Assembly (NCBI GenBank): GCA_028456385.1 | Contig: JALNQF010000662.1 | Coordinates: 1-17,563, forward strand | From: Ophiosphaerella korrae | Lineage: Eukaryota; Ascomycota; Dothideomycetes; Pleosporales; Phaeosphaeriaceae | Reading direction: 5' to 3' | DNA: 17,563 nt | Part shown: positions 8,119-17,563 of the stretch, in pieces | How the letters are laid out: every line of letters begins with the position of its first letter | Numbering within the stretch: position 1 is the stretch's first letter | The notes under the pieces: generated by a model | What the model was told of the DNA's origin: nothing | The model's database searches: none | The model's input: the letters and a program-made list of their open reading frames with translations, nothing else | Made by a program: the position numbers and the translations under genes

Positions 8119-11100
8119 AGAAGTAAAGACCTTAAGAAAGATAAAGAAATATAGTTAAAAATAACTAAAAATAAGAAAGAAGTACTTAAAGTATAAGCTA
8201 AACTTTAAGAAAAAGTAGCTAGAAGTAAGAAAGTATAGTATATAATACTATATTAGACCTTTTATTATAATAATAACTACTATATATATCTTTCTAGTAA
8301 ATAGAGAGTAAGATACTTCTTATAAAAGTATAGAGTAGTAGTAATAAAAAAAAGTAGAATAAAAGTATAGCTAGAAAAAATAGTATATATAATAGACTTA
8401 CTAGTAGAAGATCTAAAAAGAAAAGAGCTCTTAGTACTACTAATTTAGGCTAAAGGAATAGTACTAGATAAAGAGACTACTATAGTTACTTCTAAAAAAC
8501 TAAAAGAAGATAAAAGATAAGTTAATATAAGAGATATCGAGTACACCTAGTTAAATATATATAGATATAATAGCTATATAATAATAGATATATTAAAATA
8601 AAATAAATACTAGAAATTTATTTAAAAATACTTACTAGTTATAAGTATAGAAAAAGCGTATAAAGACTAAAAAGAATATAATCCTAAAGTAATAAAGTTT
8701 ATAATATTCTAATAATAGATAGAATAATATATAGTTAAAGTAAGAAGAATACCTATATAAAGAGAGTAGTAATATCTTATAAAAAAAATATAATAGATTA
8801 ATAAAGCTTATATACTATAAGTACTAGTAATATACTATATCTTAGTAATAAAAAGACCTAGTAAAGATAGATACTAGAAAGGAGATAAGAAGAGAATAGA
8901 TCTAGAATATCTAGTATATCTAGAAACTACATAAGTATTATATTTAAATATATACTACTACCTATATAGAGAAGAGAAAGTATAAAACTATATATAGCTA
9001 AAAAGAGAATAAGACTATATAAAGGTAATCTTAAAGAAAGAAATTAAAAGATAAGAAATAATCTAGATTCCTAATAAAGAATATATATTAATTAGACTAG
9101 GACCTAAGTTATTAAAAGAATACGTTAAAAAAATATAACTATAGTATAAGTATATATTTAATAAATACCTAAAATATAAAAACTATAAGTATAAAATAAG
9201 ATAATAGCCTTAGAAGAATAAATAATTTAGAAAAAGACCTAAGTAAAAAAAACTATAAAGTATAATAGGCCTACACGTTATAAAAATAGGTATATACTAA
9301 AGATAAAAAGTATAAATTATAGTTAATAGTAAAGCTATAAAGAACTTTATATCTAAAAAGTTTATAGAAAACTAAAGAATAAGTTATATAATAAAAAAAT
9401 ACTTTTAATAACTTAGTATAATTAAAGAAAAACTATTCTAAGAACTTATTAGGTTTAAAATAGTACCTTTAATATTAAGACTAGAAAGATTTAAAATTAG
9501 AAATATAGTTATAGATATAATAACAATTAAGAAAAAATAAGACGTAATACTAGGAATACTATAGTTATAACTAGCTAACCTAAAGATTAATTAGAGAATA
9601 GAGAAAATTAGCTACTCTAAGAAAAAGATATTAAAAGCTAATATAACTATATACAAAGGATAGTTCCTAGAGGAATATTAGAAATAGAAAAAATAAATTA
9701 CTAAGCTAGATAACTACCTTCTAGAATACTAACTATAAGATCTAGTAATAGAGCTAGAAAAAAAAAAGAACGTAGGATAGAGCCTAGTATATAGAAAAAT
9801 AGAAAAAGAATCTAAGATTAAATAAGTATTTATATAAAACGTAGTTAAGAAAAGATAGATATAAGAATATAAATCTTTAGTAGTATATAGACTTATATTT
9901 ATAGATAAAAAAGAGATAAAAGAAAAATAACTCTACGTAGATTTTAGGAAAACTAACGTAATTATAAACAAAAACTAATATCCTTTACTATAAATAAATA
10001 AGATATAAGATAAGCTATAAAAAGTAAAAATCTTTACAAAACTAGATATCTAAAACACCTACTACTAGATTAGAATTAAGAAAGGAAATAAATAGAAAAC
10101 TATATTTAGAACGTAGTAAAAACTATATAAGTACTTAGTTATACTATTTAGACTTATAAACGCTCTAGTAGCCTTCTAAGAAAGAATTAATATAGTACTA
10201 AGAGAGTACCTAGATATATTTATATTTATATACCTAGACAATATTCTTATATTCTTAAAAATAGAAGAAGAATACGTATAATATATATATAAAGTACTAG
10301 AAAGACTAGTAGAAAATAAACTATTTCTTAAAATAAGAAAATATAAATTCTATATAAAAGAAATAGATTTCCTTAGATTTATTATTAAACTAGGAAAAAT
10401 AAAGATTAATTTAGAAAAGATTAAGTTAATTAATAAATAGCTAATATTAAAAAACCTAAAAGAAGTATAATAGTTTTATAAGTTAGTAAACTTTTATAGA
10501 AAGCTAATAATAAGATACTTTAAAAATATAGAACCTATAATAAGACTTATAAAGAAAGATATACTATTTAAATAGATAAAAGAATATAATAAAGTATTTA
10601 ATAAAATTAAAAGAAAGTTTATAGAAAACCTAGTTATTAGAATATATAACCTAGACCTACTAGTAGTAGTAAAAATAGACGTATCTAACTTAGTCTATAG
10701 AATAGTACTAATATAGGAAGATCTTAAGACTAAATAAGAATACTTAGTTAAATACTTCTCTAAGAAAATAAAACTAGTAGAGCCTAACTACTTAATTTAT
10801 AATAAGGAAATACTAGCTATCTATAAAGTATTTAAATAATAGAGAGTATATTTATAAAAAATAAAATACTAAATAAAGGTCTATATAGACTATAGAAACC
10901 TTATAGGATTTATACTAAATAAAGACCTATTAAAACGCTATATAAGATAGTAAGAGTTTCTATTAATATTTAATATAGAAATAATATATACTAAGGGTAA
11001 AGATAATTAGTTTATAGACGCCCTAAGTAGAAGACTAGACTTATAAGAAGAAGTAAATACTACTAGTATAATTCTAGTTAAGAATAAAGAAGGATATTTA

Positions 11101-12532
11101 ATTCTAAATACGCTTAAGATAGCTATAACACTTAAAAGAAAGAGTAATATACTAAATAAATAGATTTAAAAAGAAATAGAAAAAGCTATTAAAGAAATAA
11201 TAAAGCTTAAAATTTAAGAAGAAATTATAAGAGCTTATAGAAGAATATATATTCTAAAGAAAATATAGAAAGAATTTATATAATAATTTTATAAAATACT
11301 AGTATATAGATACTAAAGTAAAAATAAAATATTAAATAGACAACTAAAAGACTACTATATCTTAAGAGTAAGATAACTAGTAATAGAAGTACTATAAGAC
11401 TATATAAAATATTATAGAAATAAGTATAATAGATATATACTATATAGAATACTATAACTAGTTAAAATACTAGAATAACTATAAAGAGTTATTATAATAG
11501 ACTTTATTACAAAACTACCTAAGTCTAAAGACTTAATATTAGGAGTTAAGTATAATAAAATCTTAATAATAGTAGATAAACTTATAAAGTACTTATACTT
11601 TAAACTATATAAAGAGAAAAGTAAGAAAGAAGTTACTATATATTAGGTTCTAGGAACTATAATTAGTTAATATAGACTACTAAATAAGATAATTATAGAT
11701 AGAGATATAAGATTTATATTAAAACTATAGGGAACTATAATAGTATAATTAGGAATTAAATACGTAATATCTATAGTATACTACTTATAGATAGATAGAT
11801 AATTAGAATAAATAAATTAAATAGTAGAATAATAGTTAAGATACTACTTTAACTATAACTAGAATAATTAGGTATAACTATTACCTATAGTATAACTAGT
11901 ATATAATAGTATAAAGAATATAGTAATAAGAGTATTACCTTTCTTTATAAACTATAGATTTAACTCTAATATATACTAAATACTAATATCTAAAGAATCT
12001 TAGTTACTAAAAAGAGAAAACTTTACTAATAGACTTAAAGATATATATAATTAACTAAGATAGGATATAGAATTCCTATATAATTAAATAGCTAAGTACT
12101 ATAATAAAAAATACTAAGAGAGACTCTAATTTAAAGAGAGAAAAAGTATAGTTAGTTAGAAAAAACGTAAAAAGTAAACAACCTAATTTAAAACTAGATT
12201 ATATTAAAATAAGACTATATAAAATTAAGAAGAAAGTTATACTAGTTAAATTTAAACTAAAGCTACTAAATAAAATAAGAATATACCTAACCTTCTATAT
12301 AGTACTACTTAAGATAGTACTATAAAATATAGAACTACTAGTATATAAAATAGATACGTATAGAGAATAAGAAGAATAAGAAGTTAAAGAAATCTTAAAA
12401 TATTAGTACTATAATAGTAGGAACTATTACCTAGTAGAATAGATAGGTATAGACGAAAAAGGATAACTATAGGAAAAAATATAGGAACTAGAGAATAATC
12501 TTAATTACTCTAAGAAACTAGAAGAGTTCTAA
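8119..12532 (+). pseudogene. pol: pol of copy B: protease to chromodomain
   Basis: The same domain order as copy A is seen. The possible Cys/His cluster is at 9145-9186. The protease site reads NSKAIKNFI at 9325-9351 (DSGATGNFI expected). The RT motif YVDFRKTN is at 9934 and YLDN at 10231-10242. The integrase zinc-binding region starts at 11287 with its CxxC pair at 11401-11412. The core Asp residues are at 11500-11502 and 11698-11700, and the Glu is intact as GAA at 11806-11808. One frame holds from the zinc knuckles to the integrase core. A 2-base loss in a GA-rich run near 12133-12141 then moves the chromodomain (12383-12529) into another frame; A and C both keep the longer run. Stops are as dense as in A, so it cannot produce a protein. 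Confidence 0.9.
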
Positions 12533-12794
12533 AGTTAAAACCCTCTAGAATACCTAGTAGTAAATAAAGAAAACTAGTATTACTAATAATAAATAGAGAG
12601 ACGCTAGGAACATCTAATATAATAGGAGCTAGAGTAGCCTCTATAGTATCCTTAAAGTCTATCTTAGCCTCTAAAGTATAAGACTATTTAGATAATTTAG
12701 TATTATTATAAGCTTTTATCTTATAAAAATACTTAATATAAGAATAAAGATCTACTAGCTTATAAAGAGTTAGTTTATACTTAGCCCTAGCCTC
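12510..12794 (-). pseudogene. Candidate antisense ORF in the 3' region of copy B
   Basis: This is the counterpart of the antisense frame in copy A: 95 codons from 12794 down to TAG at 12510-12512, with a single internal stop, while a sister minus frame has about eleven. The translation keeps KLTLYKLVDLYSYIKY and KIKAYNNTKLSK from copy A. It retains GCTCCT where A has GCTCTT, in line with former Pro codons. Equal length and end point in two independently mutated copies argue that the frame was real before mutation. Function unknown. Confidence 0.42.
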
Positions 12795-13168
12795 TATAAG
12801 CTATAATAATAGTATTTCTTAAGCTTAGTTAATAGCTTACCCTATATAATTTAGTAAAAAGAAACTAAATAGAAATTAAATATTTATACTCTATAAGAGA
12901 AACGCTAGAAAAATATATTTATATTAAATATTAGCAAGAATATACTTATTATAATACTTACTATCTTTTAAAGATATAAGATAAGTAAGCTTTAATTAAG
13001 TATAATAGGCGTAGAGAAATATTTTAACTATATTATAAGTAATATAAGTAATAAGATAAAGTTTATTATAATTAGAATAAGAAGATATAGAGACTAATAA
13101 GAAACTAGAAATAAATAATAAAACTAGACTAATAACTTTAGGCCTAAGGTAGGAAAACAAGAACCTAT

Positions 13169-13184
13169 CTAAAGAAGAGAATAG
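13169..13184 (+). promoter_or_regulatory. Polypurine tract of copy B
   Basis: aaagaagagaatag directly abuts the 3' LTR of B, matching the position and composition of the tract in copy A. Confidence 0.78.
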
Positions 13185-13625
13185 TATTATAGCTATAATA
13201 AGAGAAAACTAATTTAAGCTAATTAGCTTTACTATAGATAATAATAGTATATATAATCTATAAAGTAATAAACTTAATTAAGAAGCTAACTATAATAAAG
13301 ATACGTAATAGATTTATAATTTATAATCTTAGTAAATATAAAGTATAAAGCTAAGTACGTAATAGATTTATAATTTACGATTTTAGTAAATATAAAGTAT
13401 AAAGCTAGCTAAGAAATATAAATATATAGTTAGTAGTAATACGTATTATTAGGATAGTATTAGTAATTTAATCTTTTAACTATAGAATACTAATATAAGA
13501 TAGTTATAAAATATCTTCTATTATTTAAAGTTATTATAGAATATAATATAATCTTTTACTACTACCTTATAATCTACTAACTACTAAGATAAGTACTTAT
13601 AGTTAATAATAAGAGGCTAGTAATA
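13185..13625 (+). repeat. 3' LTR of copy B
   Basis: This 441-bp repeat aligns with both LTRs of copy A along its whole length. It begins tattatag and ends near gctagtaata, where A has cctattata. It carries the tandem 54-bp pair (13304-13411). It differs from A's LTRs by transversions and small indels as well as transitions, so B belongs to a different insertion lineage. Confidence 0.9.
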
Positions 13626-14476
13626 AAAAGTATTTAGTAAAAGTTAAATATAAAAGAATAATAAGTTTATTAATAAAGTAAAATTTATTTTTAAAAGATT
13701 TATAAACTTATAAAAGTATTTATATATCTAAAAAGTATATATAATTTTAAATAGTTTTAAATATAATTTTAGAAGTACTTAAAGAGTTTAAAAAAAAATT
13801 AAAAAAAGAAATATACTTATAATAATAGCTTTCTTTTTTTTTATATTATATCTTAAAGTTTAAAGCTTTTTACTTTTAAGTATATATAGTATTTATTTAG
13901 TTATTTAGCTCTAGAGCTACTTTATTAGCTATTTATAACTTAGCTTATTTTATACTATTAAACTAAATATAATTAAAAAGAAGTATAGTATACTAAATTA
14001 ATATACTTAGTATAAAATAAGATATATATTAGATACTTATAGTAAGCTTATAGCTAGCTTATATCTAACTAAAAGTTACTTAAAAAGTACTTATAATACT
14101 AAATTTTTAGTACTTAGGTTTAAGATTTATTAGTTTAAAAGTATTTTATAATAGCTATCTTACTATAATTATAAAGTTTACTTATTAAGTTAGTACTTAA
14201 AAATAAAACTACTTTTCTAAAGCTCTAAGTAGAGCCTAAAAGCTACTTTTTATTTATAGTATATTACTAATTTTTTAAAATATAAAGATATAATATATTT
14301 TTAATAAGATTTATAGAGTATTATAAAGAATTTTATATTATTAGATTTTTATTTAAAGTAAAATTAAAGTCTAATTTATAGTAATTATAAGCTTAGATTT
14401 AAACTTATAATATATTATATTTAAATTACTTAATAGTTTTAAGTAAATATAGTTATACTTTTACTTAAAAAAAATA

Positions 14477-14499
14477 TAAAGTAGTTTACAACTACTTTA
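14477..14499. repeat. 10-bp perfect inverted repeat, 3-base loop
   Basis: taaagtagtt, tac, aactacttta. It may be a chance palindrome in such biased sequence; no U run or gene end is nearby to support a terminator. Confidence 0.4.
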
Positions 14500-15512
14500 G
14501 TAGTAGTATATTAGAGTTACTTAAAAGTAAATATAAAAAAGCTAATTTTTTTAGTTACTTTTATTTTTATTTCTTTTTCTCTTTTATTACTTACTATATT
14601 ATTTACTATATTTTTCTTAGTTCCTAATAAAGCTATTTTTAACTATTTTTATACTTTTACTAAAAACTTTACTACTTAGTTTAATCTAGTAAAGTTTTAG
14701 TATATAGCTTATTTTAAAAGCTTTTTAACTTCTAGTATATTTACTTTTAATAATACTTTTAAAAGCTTTATAAAAACTATTTATAAAAAGTAGTACTATA
14801 TTTATAGAAATAACTTTAGTATATATAATACTTATAAAAAAGTTTATAAAAGTAAATATATTTTAATAAGTACTATCTTTTTTTAACTTATACTAACGTT
14901 TATAAAAGTTTTTAGTATTTAGAAAACTTTTATTTTACTAATATAAAATATTATTAAGTATTAAATATAATTTAATATAATTTTTATTCTAAGCTACTAT
15001 AATAATAGATTAGTAACAATATTATTTAGACTAAAAATAAGCTAAAACTAAAATAGTATAAATTAGTTTAAAACTACTCTAAGTTTTAAAACTATTAATA
15101 GTATAATAGTAATAGTATTAATTTTTTCTTACTATATCTATATAAAAAGAAGCTATCTTCTCTAATATATTTATTAAGCTTAATAATACTAATAAACTAA
15201 AAATCTTATATATTTAGTTAAATATATTTAAAGTATATTAAACTATACTTTAATATAATAAAAGTTTAAATAATATTAGTTTTTATTTTTTTTTTATAAA
15301 AGTACTTTAAAATATAAAAATAGTAGTTATTATAACTAAATTAAAAGTAATTTATAATATAAGTAAAAATAGATTTATTTAAATATAATTTATTTTTAAA
15401 AAAAAATTCTAGTACTTACTTAAAAGTATAAAGTACTAAATAAAAAATAAAATTAGTAAAAGCTCTAACTTCTACTTAAAAGTAACTTAATAAAAAACTA
15501 GTAGAAACTTAG

Positions 15513-15546
15513 TTTTTTAGCTAAGAAGCTAAAAAAAAAAAAAAAA
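15513..15546. repeat. 10-bp inverted repeat followed by a run of 16 A
   Basis: ttttttagct (15513-15522) and agctaaaaaa (15527-15536) form a perfect stem around aaga. The right arm continues into 16 consecutive A (15531-15546), the longest homopolymer in the window. A decayed poly(A) tail of a non-LTR element is conceivable, but no such element is recognisable upstream. Confidence 0.4.
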
Positions 15547-15839
15547 GTTAATAACTAAACAAAGTACTATAAGTTTTACTAGAAAAAAAAGTTTTAGTTA
15601 CTAACTTTTTTTATTAGTAATTAAAGTAAATAATAATTTTAAAATTATAATTAATATAGTTCTACTTACTTTTTAAATAAAACTTTAATAGTATTTTAAA
15701 CTTTTTAAAATTTAAGTATAAAAGTAAACTTAATTAATAAAAAAAGTACTAAACTTTAAATATACTTAAAAATATAAATAAAAAGTATTTTTATAACTAT
15801 ATTTTTAAATTATATATAATTTTATAGTTATATATAAAG

Positions 15840-16289
15840 TATAACGTAGTTACTTATTATTACTTATAAGTAACTACTTTAAAAGTATTAGTATATTAGA
15901 AAGTAATAATAAAAGTTTAAATAGTAATTAGTAATAACTATAAATAATAGTTAATTTATATATATAATATTAAGTATTAGTATTTTAAGTTTAAGATTAG
16001 ATTACTAATACTATTTTAATAATACGTATTTATAGTAACTATATACTTTTACTAATTTATTAATCTATTACTTATATTTAGTTTTAGTTACTATAGATTA
16101 TAAATTACTAATTTATTAATCTATAATTAATTTCTATCTATATACTTAAAAGATTAAGAGATAATATTATATATCCTAATTATAAGTTTTTTTTAATCTA
16201 AGTTATTGCTTTACTTATTATATACTTTATTAGTACCTAAGTTAAAACTAATTAGTTCTAACTTAATTTCTATTATTATACCTATAATA
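15840..16289 (-). repeat. 3' LTR of copy C
   Basis: About 450 bp; the reverse complement aligns with the LTRs of A and B. It starts tattatag on the minus strand at 16289 and shares the block aatacgtattatta (around 16018-16031). An internal duplication of actaatttattaatcta recurs 56 bases apart (16051 and 16107). The outer end is placed at 15840 by alignment with A's LTR end and is uncertain by a few bases. Confidence 0.82.
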
Positions 16290-16306
16290 CTATCTCTTCT
16301 TTCTAG
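16290..16306 (-). promoter_or_regulatory. Polypurine tract of copy C
   Basis: On the minus strand ctagaaagaagagatag directly abuts the LTR start, matching the tracts of A and B in position and composition. Confidence 0.75.
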
Positions 16307-16741
16307 TAGGTTCTTATTCCTTAATTCTAGAACTAAAGTTATTAGTCTAGTTTCTTTATTAATATTAAGTTCTTTATTTTCTATTTCTATACTTACTAAA
16401 TTTACTCTTTATTATCTTTAGTTAGTAGATTATATATTATATTATAAGTTTTTAAAGCTTTTATTAGTTTACTTTTCTTTAAAGTTTAGTAAAGCTTATA
16501 AAGTATATATTTATACTAATACTTGTTTATTTTATAATTTATCTATTATATTTCTAGTAAAGTATAAGTTAAAAATACTTATTTATATATTTATACTTAA
16601 GAAAAACTATTATTATAAATTATAAAAGATAAAAAGAAGTATAAAAGATTATATAAAGTCTTTTATTATATACTAAAAGAATATTAGTTTTATCTTCTTA
16701 ATAATTAGATATAATTATCTAATAACTAAGTTTACTTATCT

Positions 16742-16963
16742 TATCTCTATAAGATAAAAGCTTTAAATAATAAGAAGTTTATTAAATAGTTTACTCTTTT
16801 AAAATCTAAGCTAGATTTTAAGAATACTATAAGAGCTACTCTAGTACTTACTATATTAGATATATCTAATATCTTTTTACTTTCTATAGATAGTAAAAGT
16901 CTTTTTAGTTTACTACTAAGTAGTCTAGAGAATTTTAATTTTAGAACTTTTCTAATTTCTTAA
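16742..16963 (+). pseudogene. Candidate antisense ORF in the 3' region of copy C
   Basis: Copy C is inverted, so the frame antisense to its pol lies on the + strand. From 16742, 73 codons run to TAA at 16961-16963 with one internal stop. The reading keeps YKIKA, LDFKNTI, ATL...ILD and the end NFRTFLIS, aligning with the frames in A and B through several transversions. The upstream part has small deletions relative to A, so its start cannot be placed. Function unknown. Confidence 0.38.
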
Positions 16964-17563
16964 AGTAATTAAGATTATCTTTTAGTTTTTATATATTTTA
17001 TTATAGTTATCTTTTTTTATCTATACTAATCTATTTTACTAAGTAGTAGTTCTTTTTCTTATAGAATTAGTACTATAAGATTTTCTTTACTTCTTAGTTT
17101 TTCTATTCTCTATATATATCTACTTTATAAACTAGTAGTTTTACTTTTTATAGTACTTTTTCTAGTAGTACTATAGAGAATATTAAGTATATCTTTATTT
17201 TATCTAGTAGTTTTAGTTTAAATATAACTAGTATAATTTTCTTTTTAATTTTATATAGTCTTATTTTTATATAATCTAGCTATAAGCTAGATTATTTACT
17301 TTTAATATTTTTTTAAATTATCTATACTTTTTTCTTTTCTTTAAATTAAAGTTCTTTTTTATATTTTCTATTATAGTACTTTACTATTTAGTTATATAGG
17401 AATTCTATATCTTATCTTAGTTAGTTATATATTTCTTTTATTCTATTTATAAAGTTTTCTTTTTTTAAAGTCTAAGATTTTATCTTTCTTAGTATCTAGT
17501 ATATATTAGAGTTAAATCTATAATTTATAAAAAAAAGTAATACTTTTATTACTATATTCTTTA
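16942..17563 (-). pseudogene. pol: pol of copy C, 3' end: integrase tail and chromodomain
   Basis: On the minus strand the sequence aligns with A 5471-6092. A GPY/F equivalent is read at 17253-17261 (RLY, as in A and B), and the chromodomain lies at about 16942-17090. The GA-rich run near 17330-17345 has the same length as in A, which indicates that copy B is the one with a 2-base loss. Stops are frequent. The upstream part of pol lies beyond the window. Confidence 0.85.

Larger units (their letters stand above)
7189..13625 (+). mobile_element. Copy B, main body: gag remainder, pol and 3' LTR
   Basis: This is the continuation of the element begun at 1-151. It is collinear with copy A from about 742 to 7188. 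Joined across A, the visible part of B is about 6.6 kb and lacks only the few bases next to its 5' LTR and the LTR itself. It is as strongly RIP-mutated as A. It differs from A by transversions and small indels in addition to transitions, so it is a separate family member and not the parent of A. Five bases after its 3' LTR (aaaag, 13626-13630) may be its target-site duplication; the left partner is outside the window. Confidence 0.92.
13626..15839. other. 2.2-kb AT-rich spacer, unidentified
   Basis: This stretch matches neither the LTR nor the internal part of copies A-C. It is even poorer in G+C, with many A and T runs, and its recurrent words are aaaagta and tactttt. No frame on either strand is open for long, and I found no convincing terminal inverted repeats, LTR pair, transposase motif or RNA gene. 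A T-rich part around 14555-14625 would read as a Lys/Arg-rich stretch on the minus strand, which is weak. The simplest reading is an older repeat or intergenic sequence more thoroughly mutated than its neighbours. Confidence 0.6.
15840..17563 (-). mobile_element. Copy C: inverted third family member, 3' part only
   Basis: The reverse complement is collinear with copy A from about 5471 (window end 17563) to 7188. It comprises the integrase C-terminus, chromodomain, 3' region, polypurine tract and 3' LTR. Spacing is kept almost exactly (1274 bases from window end to LTR versus 1276 in A). The rest of the element lies beyond the right edge. Transversions relative to A and B are more frequent, so C is the most diverged of the three. 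taaag at 15835-15839 is the expected place of its target-site duplication; the partner is outside the window. Confidence 0.9.

Noticed and set aside
13700..15839. Possible terminal inverted repeats of a DNA transposon near 13736 and 15800
   Set aside because: The similarity (atatataattt-type words) is low-complexity and needs gaps; no flanking TA duplication or transposase motif could be shown.
16206..16421. 71-codon TTG-started ORF encoding a hydrophobic, Leu/Ile/Ser-rich peptide
   Set aside because: It runs antisense across the LTR start and polypurine tract of copy C. Its composition is what T-rich RIP DNA gives. It starts with TTG inside an LTR, so I do not call it a gene. Its overlap with the upstream antisense frame is noted under findings.
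17271..17295. Perfect 11-bp palindrome ataatctagct / agctagattat
   Set aside because: The homologous sites in A and B are not palindromic, so it arose by chance mutation in copy C.

Overview
This window is about 17.6 kb of extremely AT-rich DNA (roughly 20-25% G+C by eye) in which CpA and TpG are almost gone and TpA dominates. C-to-T and G-to-A change on both strands, concentrated at CpA, is the signature of repeat-induced point mutation (RIP). That points to a filamentous ascomycete (Pezizomycotina) and an AT-rich, probably heterochromatic, transposon block. I see no intact host gene, tRNA, rRNA or CRISPR array. Because ATG contains TpG, ATG codons are nearly absent on both strands. CAA, CAG and TGG codons have become TAA and TAG, so the only long ORF begins with TTG and lies across an element's LTR boundary.

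Nearly everything before 13626 and after 15839 belongs to one family of Ty3/gypsy LTR retrotransposon carrying a C-terminal chromodomain (chromovirus type). Copy A (152-7188, + strand) is structurally complete. It has two 442-bp LTRs, gag, pol (protease, reverse transcriptase, RNase H, integrase, chromodomain), a 3' region, a polypurine tract, and a TAAAT target-site duplication on both sides. Copy B (1-151 plus 7189-13625, + strand) is a second copy of the same family that was split inside gag by the insertion of A. Its 5' LTR must lie just left of position 1, and its 3' LTR is 13185-13625. Copy C (15840-17563, - strand, running off the right edge) is a third copy in inverted orientation. It shows only the integrase C-terminus, chromodomain, 3' region and 3' LTR.

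Between B and C lies a 2.2-kb spacer (13626-15839). It has a different texture, rich in A and T runs, and I could not assign it to any family. It may be an older, more decayed repeat. B and C together form a large inverted repeat of about 1.7 kb per arm around this spacer.

Despite saturation with stop codons, the pol frame of copy A can be followed in one reading frame for about 4.5 kb, and domain motifs are readable once RIP changes are allowed for (Cys and His read as Tyr, Asp as Asn, Gly as Arg, Trp as stop). The least expected signal is in the roughly 650-bp region between pol and the 3' LTR. There, a reading frame antisense to pol is strongly depleted in stops relative to its sister frames. 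It has the same length (285 nt) and the same stop position in A and B, and it is recognisable in C. It is a candidate extra antisense gene of this family.
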